From positions 152,360 through 216,359 of the forward strand of contig JAKAVV010000001.1 in assembly GCA_021817145.1 (NCBI GenBank): a stretch of DNA of 64,000 bases, written 5' to 3'. The position numbers were made by a program, and so were the translations under genes. Under the pieces are notes generated by a model. That model was not told the origin of the DNA and did not search any database. It saw only the letters and a list, made by a program, of their open reading frames with translations. Below, one piece after another: positions 25,922-35,093 of this stretch (position 1 is its first letter; every line of letters starts with the position of its first letter). The DNA is from a bacterium. GTDB lineage: Bacteria; Vulcanimicrobiota; JABDET01.

Positions 25922-26845
25922 TTAAAGTTCATATTCATAATGGAGTAAATTAGCGTTATTCTGCAGCAAACCCTGTCGAGCTTTATCTTTCTGTTTTAAG
26001 AAAGTGTCAAAGAACAAAAGAGAATAGCCTAAAATAGTTTGCGCTTTCGGATTCTTCATCTGGCATGTTGAAAGGTTCCTATAAAAAAGGCAGGTCCAGT
26101 CTGTAAAAGTAAAGTGGTTCCCATTCTTAATCATTAAAAAGAATTTCGGCGGGTTGGTTTGATCATAAGCTGTTTTTCTGGGAAGTTTTTTTTCTCTTAG
26201 AATAAATCTCAAGAATGACTTTAGGTTGTCCTGATCCATTTCCCCTACCATGTGCATTTGTGGAATATGGATTCTTTTAAAGTCATTTGGTGTATAATCT
26301 TTGATAAAAGGGGCTAAAAAAAGTCCTGCTTTGATTCGATGGTCTGAATAATTTTGGCTGCCTCCGCTTATTCCAACAGCGGTCCATCCTCCTAAAGAAT
26401 GACCTGCAGTCCCAATCGCATTTTCAGAGATTAAGCCGAACAGTTCGGAGCGTGGATTTTGATTTAGTTCCAGCAGTTCATCTAAAGCTGCTTTCATATC
26501 TTTTAATCTTTCTTCAGCAAATGCGGAGATTGGTTTTTTGACATTAAAAAATTTGATCGGTTGATAAGGGTTGTAAAATAATCCATCGGTATGTTCAGGG
26601 GCTGCCACAATGTACCCATTTTTTGTTAGAAAATGGGTTAAAAATAAAGATTGGGAAGCTGCCCCTAAATATCCATGTGAAAAAAGGATCAAAGGATAGG
26701 AGTGCAGCAGCTTAATTTGAGAGCTGACAGAGTTTTCTTTTTTTAAAGGAATCCATAGTTTAAGGGTTAAGAATTTCGCTTCATTAGGATTAAGCTGGTA
26801 TTGAAAAGTATGAGTGATTTCTTTAAGGGAATAAGGGAACTCCAT
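25922..26845 (-). CDS. Alpha/beta hydrolase, PAF-acetylhydrolase / dienelactone hydrolase-like
   Basis: A 307-aa protein with the nucleophile elbow GHSLGG near the middle, an oxyanion-type segment LILFSHGYLGA before it, and candidate acid and His (HMVGEMDQDN; KNGNHFTFTDW). The order resembles bacterial PAF acetylhydrolase-like enzymes. No signal peptide is seen. Its position between coaX and coaBC does not reveal the substrate; an ester or lipid is inferred. Confidence 0.78.
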   Translation of the reverse strand: MEFPYSLKEITHTFQYQLNPNEAKFLTLKLWIPLKKENSVSSQIKLLHSYPLILFSHGYLGAASQSLFLTHFLTKNGYIVAAPEHTDGLFYNPYQPIKFFNVKKPISAFAEERLKDMKAALDELLELNQNPRSELFGLISENAIGTAGHSLGGWTAVGISGGSQNYSDHRIKAGLFLAPFIKDYTPNDFKRIHIPQMHMVGEMDQDNLKSFLRFILREKKLPRKTAYDQTNPPKFFLMIKNGNHFTFTDWTCLFYRNLSTCQMKNPKAQTILGYSLLFFDTFLKQKDKARQGLLQNNANLLHYEYEL

Positions 26846-26855
26846 GGTTCAGTTT

Positions 26856-28061
26856 TTAGAAATTTGAAATGTTTTTCAAACTATTTTCCACTTCTTTTAG
26901 AATAAGGTGAGCCAGATTCAATTTGCTCGTTTTCTGAAAGGGTTTTATCTCTCCATTTTTAGAAAGAAGGGCTGCTTCATTCTCATCAGACCCCAAAGGG
27001 TTTTCCCCATTCGTATGGATTTGATTGGCTATAATGAAATCCAAGTTTTTTTCTTTTAATTTTTTTTTGGCGTTTTCTTCTAAATTTTCAGTTTCTAAAG
27101 CAAATCCTATCACGATTTGTTCTTTTTTCACTTTTGAAATAGAAGATAAAATATCAGGAGTTGGGATAAGTTCGATTATTTTGTTCTCTCCTGATTTCTT
27201 TTCTTTTGCAGGGTGATACTTTTTAGGTTTCCAGTCACTCACTGCTGCAGCGGAAATAAAGAGATCGCATTCAGGGAAATGAGTTTTGACTGCTTCCAGC
27301 ATTTCATCCGCTGTTTTGACTTTGATGAAATTTGCTCCATAAGGAGGGATCAACTCAACAGGTCCGCTGATAAGGGTGACTTCTGCTCCAAATTTGGCGG
27401 CTGCTTTTGCTAGAGCATACCCCATTTTCCCGCTGGAGGGATTGCTTAAAAACCGGACAGGATCAAAATGCTCTTGAGTCGGTCCTGCTGTGATTAAGAT
27501 TTTTTTTCCCGTATAGATCTGCTCAGTATCCATAAGGATTTGAATTTCAACTAAAATTCTTTCGGGTTCTTCCATTCTTCCTATTCCTTCATATCCACAG
27601 GCTAACCCCCCTGATGATGGTCCGATGATTTCAATTCCTCGATTTTTTAAAATTTTGATATTTTCTTGTGTGGCTTGGTTTTCCCACATAAAAAGATTCA
27701 TGGCAGGGCAAACACAAATCTGTTTTTGGGAGGCAAGAACAAGAGTGGTTAACAGATCATCTCCTATTCCATGAGCGATCTTGGCGATGATGTTAGCGGT
27801 TGCAGGGGCGATCAAGATTATATCCGCGGTTTCAGCAAGAGCAATGTGCTGGATCTCCCCTGATTCAGAACCCTCGAAGTTTCCAGTTAATACTGGATTT
27901 CCTGAAAGAGTGGCAAAAGTCAAAGGAGTTATGAATTGTTTTGCATGATCTGTTAAAACACAGTGTACTTTATACCCTGCTTTTGTTAAAAGACGAGTCA
28001 GTTCTGCGGATTTGTAAGCTGCAATCCCTCCAGTCACTCCTAAAATGATCTTTTTATTCAT
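26856..28061 (-). CDS. coaBC: Phosphopantothenoylcysteine decarboxylase / phosphopantothenate-cysteine ligase
   Basis: This bifunctional enzyme makes 4'-phosphopantetheine in CoA synthesis. The 401-aa protein has the FMN-dependent CoaC half (GVTGGIAAYKSAELTRLL, PAMNLFMWENQ, catalytic Cys in LACGYEGIGRM) and the CoaB half (ITAGPTQEHFDPVRFLSN, SSGKMGYALA). It lies 9 bases after the YdjC-like gene and 10 before the hydrolase gene, in the long minus-strand run that starts at mlaE. Confidence 0.96.
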   Translation of the reverse strand: MNKKIILGVTGGIAAYKSAELTRLLTKAGYKVHCVLTDHAKQFITPLTFATLSGNPVLTGNFEGSESGEIQHIALAETADIILIAPATANIIAKIAHGIGDDLLTTLVLASQKQICVCPAMNLFMWENQATQENIKILKNRGIEIIGPSSGGLACGYEGIGRMEEPERILVEIQILMDTEQIYTGKKILITAGPTQEHFDPVRFLSNPSSGKMGYALAKAAAKFGAEVTLISGPVELIPPYGANFIKVKTADEMLEAVKTHFPECDLFISAAAVSDWKPKKYHPAKEKKSGENKIIELIPTPDILSSISKVKKEQIVIGFALETENLEENAKKKLKEKNLDFIIANQIHTNGENPLGSDENEAALLSKNGEIKPFQKTSKLNLAHLILKEVENSLKNISNF

Positions 28062-28070
28062 TTATTCCCT

Positions 28071-28883
28071 CTAGGATGTAAGTTTGGTTTCAACCTCAGA
28101 TAGATTGGCTTTTTGCGTAACCATTTTTACAATGTCTGGATCCAGGAGGATTTCGAGGTCTTTATTCCAGTCAGCTCCTGGATGGAAGTACAGCTCGTAA
28201 TTTCCGTTTAAGTTCATTGCCAGCAAACTTAAAACATACTCTTTTGACATGGAAAATGTCTCCAAAATTCCAAAAACTGAGTCAAAAAGGAAAAAGTTTT
28301 CTCGTTTTAATTTTTCAGCCATTCCTCTTGTCAGCCAGTAGTAAATTTTTCCATGGAGGTTTTTTAAAAATTGTTTTTGAGCTTGAGTTTTTTCCCAGAT
28401 CCTTAAATCTTCTTTTGGGACTCTTATCCACTGCGCCCCTTGTTTTTTCCCTTCTTGAACGGCTGTATTAAAAATTTTTGGATGAATATGCAGATGATGA
28501 TGGCCATCCACGTGGGAGAGTTTTAATCCTGTTTTCTGAAAGGCTTCAAATTGAGCAGTGATTTCTCTTTTCAGCTGGCGAGCGGCTTCAGGGTTGAACA
28601 GGTACTTTATCCAGGCGCTGGCAGGGTTTTTAGGAAAATTCCTCTGCTGATCTACGAGAAGTGGAATTTCAGAAAAAGGAAGAACAGATTTTCCATCTAC
28701 TGCAGTCAGATGAAGCCCTATTTTTAAGGATGGATTTTTTCTTGCTAGGTCAACTGCTTCTTGAGTAAAATCTTCCCCCACCATTAAACTGGCTGAATGA
28801 AGAGTTCCTGCTTGATGAGCTTTAACAACTGCCTGGTTGACAGCGGATGAAGCTCCAAAATCATCGGCATTGAATATGATCAT
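28071..28883 (-). CDS. ChbG/HpnK-family (YdjC-like) carbohydrate deacetylase
   Basis: A 270-aa metal-dependent deacetylase. Metal-binding residues are seen in IFNADDFGAS and in HVDGHHHLHIHP. This family includes ChbG, acting on chitooligosaccharides, and HpnK, encoded in hopanoid gene clusters. It starts 13 bases after the HpnN-like RND gene, which favours the HpnK branch. No hopanoid cyclase or squalene genes are in the window, so a role in hopanoid or glycolipid side-chain processing is only inference. Confidence 0.85.
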   Translation of the reverse strand: MIIFNADDFGASSAVNQAVVKAHQAGTLHSASLMVGEDFTQEAVDLARKNPSLKIGLHLTAVDGKSVLPFSEIPLLVDQQRNFPKNPASAWIKYLFNPEAARQLKREITAQFEAFQKTGLKLSHVDGHHHLHIHPKIFNTAVQEGKKQGAQWIRVPKEDLRIWEKTQAQKQFLKNLHGKIYYWLTRGMAEKLKRENFFLFDSVFGILETFSMSKEYVLSLLAMNLNGNYELYFHPGADWNKDLEILLDPDIVKMVTQKANLSEVETKLTS

Positions 28884-28896
28884 GGAGAGTTCCTTT

Positions 28897-31746
28897 TCAT
28901 TCTTTTCCGCGAATCAGTTCATTATTGAGGATTGGCGCCTTTTTTATTCCTAAAAAGAAATGAATAATACAGGGTAAAACAACTAAAGCTTGAAAAGTGA
29001 CAAGGAATAATCCAACAGTCATCGTAAATCCAAGACTTCTTAAACCACTGCTGGTAAAAAGCAGAGCTGTAAACCCTGAAATACTTGTTAATGCGCTCAA
29101 TAAAACCGATTTTCCTGTGCTAGTTGAAAAAATTGAGGCTTCCCCTTTTTCTCGATAGCGGTTCACCACATATACTCCAAAAGCCACTCCAATCCCTAAA
29201 ATTACAGGGAGTGTCAGCAAATTCGCAGGGTTAAACGCTGAATGAGTTAGTACCATAATTCCAAGCAGCCATAGAAATCCAATGGCAAGAGGAGTTAAAG
29301 TTAATAATGTTAGACTGAACTGTCTGAATTGAAGGAAAGTCACAATCAGAATGACGATGAGAGCGATCCAGGCTGCATGTTGGTAACTATTAAGCATCAC
29401 CCGCAGCGTCTCATAAATGAGAATAGGGGTTCCTGTAACATGGGGGTCCACTTCTCTTAACTGCGCGACAAATCGGTCTAGATTAACCCGAACCCAGATA
29501 TTGGTTGCAGGGAAAATTTCTATGGCGATTTTCCCGCCTTTTTTGCTGATAAATTCATTTTTTACATAAGGAGGAAGATCGCTTAAAGTAATAATGCGAT
29601 TTGGAATCCCATGTTTTATTAGCAGCAGTCCTTGATTTAATTCATTAAAGAATTTCCCCTGGAAAAGAGATAAAGCTTGTCTTGTTTTTTCTGGATCTGT
29701 TTTTTTTACCGTTTCCAAAAAGTTGGAAATAGTTTGCAGAAAAGAAGTTAATCCTGAATGAATTTCAGCCAATTGAGTTTCAGTGGATGAACCAGGCAGA
29801 AGATACCTTCCAGGAAACATAAAGATTGAAAAAAAGCCGAAAGCGCTCCCTGCATTCGTGGTGATCCTAACTGCTTTATGAACAGATTTTTTCATCTTTT
29901 CAAAAGTTTGAGTTAATGCTTGCACGTTTACCTTTGAAGTGGGGGCTGGATCAGTCAGATGGACCCCTGCCATTTCTTTTTGGATCTTCAGCAAGATCGG
30001 CATTTTTTTCTTTTGCTGTTGAGGTATAAAAGGGAGAGGGCTTATAATTCTTCCCACAGTTGAAAGGGTTTCTAATTGATTGACATAAAGCTGCGCTTGT
30101 TGAGGGTTTTTTGCTACAGCAACAGCGACAAGAGAAGATTGATTGGCGATTTTTATCATTTTCAGCTCTGTTGTGACAGAGCTGACGTGGGGGAATAAAT
30201 GCAAGATGTCTCGATCAAAAGAGATGTCTTTCGCTTTTATTCCAAAAAATAAAGTGAGTAAAGCAGCTCCCATAACAATGTAAGAAGCATTTTTTAAAAA
30301 AAATCGTTCCAAAGTTTCACCAATCTGGGGAAGGCGGAGAGAAATCGCTTTTGCTTTCCCCTTTTTTTCGGAAAAGATCAAAAGCGCGGGCAGGATAGTT
30401 ATAGTTGAAAAAAAGCAGAGCAGAAGAGAGCCACCTGTCGCTGTTCCTAATTCAGCAATCCCTTTATAATCTGTTAGGGAAACAGCGAAAAAACCGAGAG
30501 CCATGGTTAATGCTGCTGTTAAAAGCCCTGCTCCTGTTGAAAGATAAGTGGCATGAATCGCTTCCTCAGGGGTTTTCAACAAGGTTCTTTCCTCATTATA
30601 TCTCCCCATAAATTGAATTGAAAAATCAATTGCCAATCCAATTAACATGGGGAAAATGCTGATTGTAAAAATATTTAAATACTTAACAGAAAAAGCGATC
30701 CATCCTAATGACCAGCCAATTCCAATAAAAAGAGAAATAATGGCTAAAAATGGCTTTCTCCATTCCATAAAACCTAAAATAAAAATAGTTGAAGATAAGA
30801 GAAGAGCAAGGATTCCAGCAAAAAGAATATCATGTTTGGAAACCTGCATTGCCTGCACTCCCATAACTGGTTCCCCTGTTAAGTGAACATGGACATCAGG
30901 GAAAAAAGGTTTCATTTCTTTTACCGCTTTTTGAACTGCTTCAACAGCTGGGATGACTTGCCCAATTCCTTGTTTATTTTTTGCTGGTGTGGCTAGAAGT
31001 ATGGCATATTTTCCATTTTTTAGAGTAAAATAAATACGCTGATTGAGAAGAGTAAAGTTTTGGCTTTTTCCAAGTTTAAAGTTTAAATTAAAAAAATGCT
31101 GCAGTGGATTGGAGTTCTGCACTCCTCCTTTTTGGATTGATTTTGTCATGGAAGTAACAAGCCCTTCCATTTCTTTAAGTCCTAAAACGTAAGATTTTAA
31201 ATTGTGAGGCAGCTGCTTTGACTGGGTTTGGGATCCTGCTTTGTTTTTACCAAATTGATAAATCGTGTTCCAGAAGTGGACTAAATCTTCTCGGTTTTGG
31301 ATGGAGAGGAGAAGGGGTTTCATAACCCTTAATAGAGAAGAGATTTTTTTAAGCTGTTTCGAAGGGAGATATTCCATTGCCCAGGATTCAAAGGGTTTAA
31401 TATTATAAGAATAGAGGACAGTCGCTAAATAAGGGTTGGGTTTTATTTTTTTGGACAGAGCTTTCAAAAACTTTAGATTCTCTTTTGGATCTTTCCCATG
31501 AGTTACAACATAAATTTGAGGTTCCTGGTCAAATTCTTTTGAAAAATGATAGTAGGTTTTACTGAAAGAAGCCCCATTGCTGTTGAGCCCCGCAAAATTA
31601 GGAAGAAAAACAATGGTCTTATAAGCATAAAAAGAGCCACAAAATGCGACTGCCAGCCCAATCAGTAAAACCCCTGAAGGATAATTTAAGATAATATGTA
31701 GAAACCTGTCTCTTAATTTCTCAACCCAGGTTTTCATCAGGTTCAT
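28897..31746 (-). CDS. RND/MMPL-family lipid transporter (HpnN-like)
   Basis: A 949-aa inner-membrane protein with the duplicated RND plan: one helix near the N-terminus, a large periplasmic loop (about 50-300), five or six helices (about 305-460), then a second copy with a loop (about 510-760) and a final helix cluster (about 770-930). The repeated FPMLIGLAIDFSIQFMGRYNE and LPVILGIGVAFGVYVVNRYRE are the paired RND motifs. The plan matches HpnN and other MMPL lipid exporters. Flanked by mlaD and the HpnK-like gene, it probably moves a lipid across the periplasm. Confidence 0.82.
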   Translation of the reverse strand: MNLMKTWVEKLRDRFLHIILNYPSGVLLIGLAVAFCGSFYAYKTIVFLPNFAGLNSNGASFSKTYYHFSKEFDQEPQIYVVTHGKDPKENLKFLKALSKKIKPNPYLATVLYSYNIKPFESWAMEYLPSKQLKKISSLLRVMKPLLLSIQNREDLVHFWNTIYQFGKNKAGSQTQSKQLPHNLKSYVLGLKEMEGLVTSMTKSIQKGGVQNSNPLQHFFNLNFKLGKSQNFTLLNQRIYFTLKNGKYAILLATPAKNKQGIGQVIPAVEAVQKAVKEMKPFFPDVHVHLTGEPVMGVQAMQVSKHDILFAGILALLLSSTIFILGFMEWRKPFLAIISLFIGIGWSLGWIAFSVKYLNIFTISIFPMLIGLAIDFSIQFMGRYNEERTLLKTPEEAIHATYLSTGAGLLTAALTMALGFFAVSLTDYKGIAELGTATGGSLLLCFFSTITILPALLIFSEKKGKAKAISLRLPQIGETLERFFLKNASYIVMGAALLTLFFGIKAKDISFDRDILHLFPHVSSVTTELKMIKIANQSSLVAVAVAKNPQQAQLYVNQLETLSTVGRIISPLPFIPQQQKKKMPILLKIQKEMAGVHLTDPAPTSKVNVQALTQTFEKMKKSVHKAVRITTNAGSAFGFFSIFMFPGRYLLPGSSTETQLAEIHSGLTSFLQTISNFLETVKKTDPEKTRQALSLFQGKFFNELNQGLLLIKHGIPNRIITLSDLPPYVKNEFISKKGGKIAIEIFPATNIWVRVNLDRFVAQLREVDPHVTGTPILIYETLRVMLNSYQHAAWIALIVILIVTFLQFRQFSLTLLTLTPLAIGFLWLLGIMVLTHSAFNPANLLTLPVILGIGVAFGVYVVNRYREKGEASIFSTSTGKSVLLSALTSISGFTALLFTSSGLRSLGFTMTVGLFLVTFQALVVLPCIIHFFLGIKKAPILNNELIRGKE

Positions 31747-31781
31747 ATTTTTATCTTTATGCTTCCTTTATCTTGTTTTAT

Positions 31782-33131
31782 CTAGAAAATTTTAACCACG
31801 CTGAACTGCACTGTTAAATACTTTCTTGGATTTTTCCGAAAATCTTTCATAAATTTAGCCAGCTGTCCTGAAAGTTCTGTGATATTATTGTAAAGGGTTT
31901 TATCTTTTAATAATAATCCAAGGCTTCCCTGTCCATTTTGAAGCCTTTTTGAAACAGCGGCAAGGGATGCCATGGCTTGAGAAGCATTCTGATAAAATTG
32001 TTTATTATTGGCAAGTTGTCCAAGACTTCCTTTTCCTTCATTGATCTTTTTTAAAAGGCTGGCTGCATTGGCAAAAGTTTCGCTTGAATTATTATAGAGA
32101 GAAGGGTTTGTTAAGAGCTGATGAACTGCTCCATTTTTGGTATTGGCTGTTACTGCCAGATGGTTCATTTTGGCGATAAGACCATTCATGTTATTGTAAA
32201 GAGAAGGATCTTTGAGAAGATGCCCCATGGTTCCTTTCCCTTTTTCGATATTGACCATGACATGTGTTGCAGTATTGTAAAGAGTAGGATTCGTAAAAAA
32301 CTTTCCAAGTGTTCCTTTCCCTTCTTGAATGGAATGAAGCATTTCACCCGTATAGAGTGTCGCCTCAGCAGTCGCTTTTAAGGCTTTGTTGAAATTATCA
32401 TAAACAGACTGGCTTTTAACCAGTTTGCCAAGGGTTCCTTTCCCATGCCGGACATCACTGGCAATTTCACTGGTTACTTGCTGAAGGGAGTTTGTAATCC
32501 CAGCAGTTTGGGCAACAATTCTATTAAAACTAGGGGACTCCTGGCTTGGAATTTCAATTGCTTCCAGATGATGGGCTCCAGGGATAAAAGGAAGGGAAGG
32601 ATAATTCAATGTTCCAGGAGTAATTGCTATCACTTCCTGTCCTCCAAAAATTCCTTGAGGAAACAGCATTGCCACTGAATCTGCTCGAATAAGAGGCGCA
32701 TTATCTTTTGAAATGCTCATTAAAACAACAATGTGTTTTAGTCGGGATTGAAGATCCCGATAGCGCTGCTGCAGTTTTCTGTAGGTCTGGGATTGAGCGT
32801 GGTTCTGCAGATTTAAATGGTCCATTTGATTTTTTAAATCTTTCAGTTTCTGGACAGTAGATTTATCAATTGTAATATTTGATAATTTATTTGGGGGTAT
32901 AAAACTGATTTTAGTAACGGATCCAATTTGAACCCCGGACATCATCACTGGATCTCCAACAGCCAGCCCTCTTACAGAAGCAAATAAGGAACGGGCGTAA
33001 ACCGTTGAAGTGAATATCTTCTCGGGTTTTACGAATAAAACAAAAAAGATGATAATGGCGATTCCAGTGAGGAGAAATACCCCAACCCGAACATCGCTCC
33101 ATGTAATATTTTTTTTCCTGGATGAAAGCAT
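31782..33131 (-). CDS. mlaD: MCE/MlaD-domain substrate-binding protein with GxGTLG repeats
   Basis: A 449-aa periplasmic protein anchored by one N-terminal helix (about 16-33). The MCE domain follows (RSLFASVRGLAVGDPVMMSG, VQIGSVTKISF), interrupted by a coiled coil (about 85-130). The C-terminal half carries about five or six repeats of roughly 38 residues centred on GKGTLGKL and a PSLYNN-like segment. AAGGAGG precedes the ATG. It is the lipid-binding part of an Mla-type ABC system with mlaE and mlaF. Confidence 0.9.
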   Translation of the reverse strand: MLSSRKKNITWSDVRVGVFLLTGIAIIIFFVLFVKPEKIFTSTVYARSLFASVRGLAVGDPVMMSGVQIGSVTKISFIPPNKLSNITIDKSTVQKLKDLKNQMDHLNLQNHAQSQTYRKLQQRYRDLQSRLKHIVVLMSISKDNAPLIRADSVAMLFPQGIFGGQEVIAITPGTLNYPSLPFIPGAHHLEAIEIPSQESPSFNRIVAQTAGITNSLQQVTSEIASDVRHGKGTLGKLVKSQSVYDNFNKALKATAEATLYTGEMLHSIQEGKGTLGKFFTNPTLYNTATHVMVNIEKGKGTMGHLLKDPSLYNNMNGLIAKMNHLAVTANTKNGAVHQLLTNPSLYNNSSETFANAASLLKKINEGKGSLGQLANNKQFYQNASQAMASLAAVSKRLQNGQGSLGLLLKDKTLYNNITELSGQLAKFMKDFRKNPRKYLTVQFSVVKIF

Positions 33132-33219
33132 CTAAAAATCCTCCTTATTATAAATGAATTGTTGTTTTATTACTCTATTGGCAGCGGATGAATCTTTTCC
33201 GTTTCAGCGCGATTATCCT

Positions 33220-34041
33220 TTAGTGAGACGCTAGAATTTTTAAACTGGAAAGGAATTCTTGGACGTAAGGATCGGTTGAATTTAAAAGTTTCTGCCAATC
33301 CCCTTCTGCCAGAATTTGTCCGTCTTTTAAAATAACCAGCCGTGTTTTTTTTGTGCAAGTATGATCGGAACTGGGTTTTACCTGAATCCCTGTGGAAGTT
33401 TTATGGGCGCAGTGGGTTACCATTTGAAAACTGCTGATGAGATCCTGGGTTACAATGATAGAAGTTACTTCTTCCATGTCTCTGAGTCTGATGATAAACT
33501 CAGTAATATGACTGGCAGTTATGGGATCCAGTCCTGCTGTTGGCTCATCATAAAGCATGATACGATGATCTCCCGCCATCCCGCGGGCAATGGCAACTCT
33601 TCGTTTCATTCCTCCCGATAATTCTGAAGGAACTTTAAAAGCGTCCTCTTCTTTAAGATCTACCATTTGTAAGAGATGTTTTGTTTTTTCAAAAATCTCT
33701 TCTTCTGAGAGCTTCCCTTCTTCCCTCATGCGATAGGCAATGTTGTCATAAACAGTTAAAGAATCAAAAAGGGATGATTCTTGAAAAACCATTCCCATCC
33801 ATTTTCTAACAGGAACAAGCTCTTCTTCTTTTAAAGAAGTAATATTGAGATTATTGACAAGAATCTCTCCTTCATCCGGTTCGTCCAGTCTGAGAATCAA
33901 ACGGAGAATTGTGGATTTTCCCTGTCCGCTTCCCCCCAGAATAATAACTGTTTCTTCTTCTTGAATTGTTAAATTAATGCCGCGGAGAACCTCTTGATTT
34001 CCAAATCCTTTCCAAACGTTTTTTAATTCAATAAGAGCCAT
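33220..34041 (-). CDS. mlaF: ABC transporter ATPase MlaF
   Basis: A 273-aa ATPase powering retrograde or anterograde phospholipid transport with MlaE and MlaD. Walker A is GGSGQGKST, the signature is LSGGMKRRVAIARG and Walker B is MLYDEPTAGLDP. The H-loop is odd: IIVTQDL, where most ABC ATPases have THD or SHD. A ~20-residue Cys/His/Lys-containing insertion (HCAHKTSTG) follows it. Its ATG is one base after the mlaE stop. Confidence 0.93.
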   Translation of the reverse strand: MALIELKNVWKGFGNQEVLRGINLTIQEEETVIILGGSGQGKSTILRLILRLDEPDEGEILVNNLNITSLKEEELVPVRKWMGMVFQESSLFDSLTVYDNIAYRMREEGKLSEEEIFEKTKHLLQMVDLKEEDAFKVPSELSGGMKRRVAIARGMAGDHRIMLYDEPTAGLDPITASHITEFIIRLRDMEEVTSIIVTQDLISSFQMVTHCAHKTSTGIQVKPSSDHTCTKKTRLVILKDGQILAEGDWQKLLNSTDPYVQEFLSSLKILASH

Positions 34042-34042
34042 A

Positions 34043-34828
34043 TTAAAAAGTTAAATGGGTGAAAAAACTGATCCCTTTGGTCAAGAAAAAATCACTGGCA
34101 ATAATTAAAACTGAAGAAATAACAACAGCATGAGTGGTGCTTTTTCCAATTCCTCTTGTACCTCCTGTTGTTTTTAATCCTTGATAACAGGCAGTTACAG
34201 AGATTAAAATGGCAAAGGTAATCGCCTTGAAAAAACTATAGTATAAATCATGCAGAACAATGTGATCTTTAACAGACATCCAGTAGATATGGTAACTTTG
34301 ATGCACGGTCAGCCAGGTCATCACCCACCCGCTCCAAATAGAGACCAGGTCTGTTATTCCTGTTAATAGAGGAAGAGCGATTAAACAGGCTAAAACTCTT
34401 GGAGTAATCAGTTTTTTAATATAATCGGTTCCAAGGGATCTCAAAGCATCTACTTGTTGAGAAATGACCATTCCCCCTAATTCAGAAGCGATTCCAGACC
34501 CAACTCTCCCTGAAAACATTAAAGCAGCCAGCACAGGACCCAATTCTCGAATCATGGTAAAAGACACAACCTGTCCCATTGTGTTCGTTGTGCCGTACTG
34601 CTTTGAAACACTGAGGATCTGGAATGCAAAAACAGCTCCTGTAAATAGACTGGTAAGGAGAATTACAATCAGAGAACCAAGCCCTATGGATTCCAACTGT
34701 TCGACGAGATCATCAAAATAAAACGGTTTTGACAATACATTTCGGACAGCTTTCCAGAACAAGAAGAAAGCCTCTTGAATTTCAAGCAGAATAATTTTAA
34801 AATTTTCAAGAAAATCTAAATTTTCCAT
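34043..34828 (-). CDS. mlaE: ABC transporter permease MlaE
   Basis: An inner-membrane permease with five or six helices and the family motifs SLFTGAVFAFQ, GPVLAALMFSGRVGSGIASELGGM and the C-terminal GIGKSTTHAVV. The ORF in the track (to 35209) runs into the divergent cytochrome gene and is too long. The ATG at 34828 gives 261 residues, the normal family length; an ATG at 34936 (297 residues) is the alternative. Neither has a strong Shine-Dalgarno sequence. First gene of the lipid-transport run. Confidence 0.9.
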   Translation of the reverse strand: MENLDFLENFKIILLEIQEAFFLFWKAVRNVLSKPFYFDDLVEQLESIGLGSLIVILLTSLFTGAVFAFQILSVSKQYGTTNTMGQVVSFTMIRELGPVLAALMFSGRVGSGIASELGGMVISQQVDALRSLGTDYIKKLITPRVLACLIALPLLTGITDLVSIWSGWVMTWLTVHQSYHIYWMSVKDHIVLHDLYYSFFKAITFAILISVTACYQGLKTTGGTRGIGKSTTHAVVISSVLIIASDFFLTKGISFFTHLTF

Positions 34829-34996
34829 ACTGTTAAAATCGCTATTTTCGAAATTACCACTTATGCTGTTAAATCCCTTTTTTAAGAAGAGCAGCCAGAG
34901 ATGATAAAGGGCTGCTTCAGCTATTTTTCTTTTCATAAAGGTTATTTTTACCCATAAAGAAGGATTTTTTTTTAAAGGATTGAATGGGGTAGAAAA

Positions 34997-35012
34997 TGTG
35001 ATCTTTATCACA
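34997..35012. promoter_or_regulatory. CRP-type palindrome upstream of the decaheme cytochrome
   Basis: TGTGATCTTTATCACA has perfect TGTGA-N6-TCACA arms, the E. coli CRP consensus, with AAA on its left side as in the best sites. It is centred about 34 bases before a TAGAAT hexamer (35038-35043), close to a class II activator position. Which CRP/FNR protein binds is unknown; no such gene is in the window. Confidence 0.7.
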
Positions 35013-35025
35013 TGATTTAAATCAT
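35012..35025. promoter_or_regulatory. FNR-like palindrome ATGAT-TTAA-ATCAT
   Basis: A perfect 14-base palindrome that shares one base with the CRP-type site. It matches the FNR box TTGAT-N4-ATCAA except at the two outer bases. It lies between the CRP-type site and the putative -10 hexamer, so binding could overlap the -35 region and either activate or repress. Confidence 0.6.
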
Positions 35026-35037
35026 ACCTTAAAGTCG

Positions 35038-35043
35038 TAGAAT
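35038..35043 (+). promoter_or_regulatory. Putative -10 element of the cytochrome operon
   Basis: TAGAAT lies 13 bases after the FNR-like palindrome and about 50 bases before the start codon. No TTGACA-like hexamer is present at the right distance, as is common at activator-dependent promoters. Confidence 0.45.
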
Positions 35044-35093
35044 TAAGCTGCAGCAGCCACGAAAAAGTAGAAGAATCCTGCTGGAGGTGGGAA

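Noticed and set aside
32000-33131. DNA-level tandem repeat in mlaD
   Set aside because: The repetition is at protein level; the codons differ between units, so it is an old domain repeat and not a recent DNA expansion.
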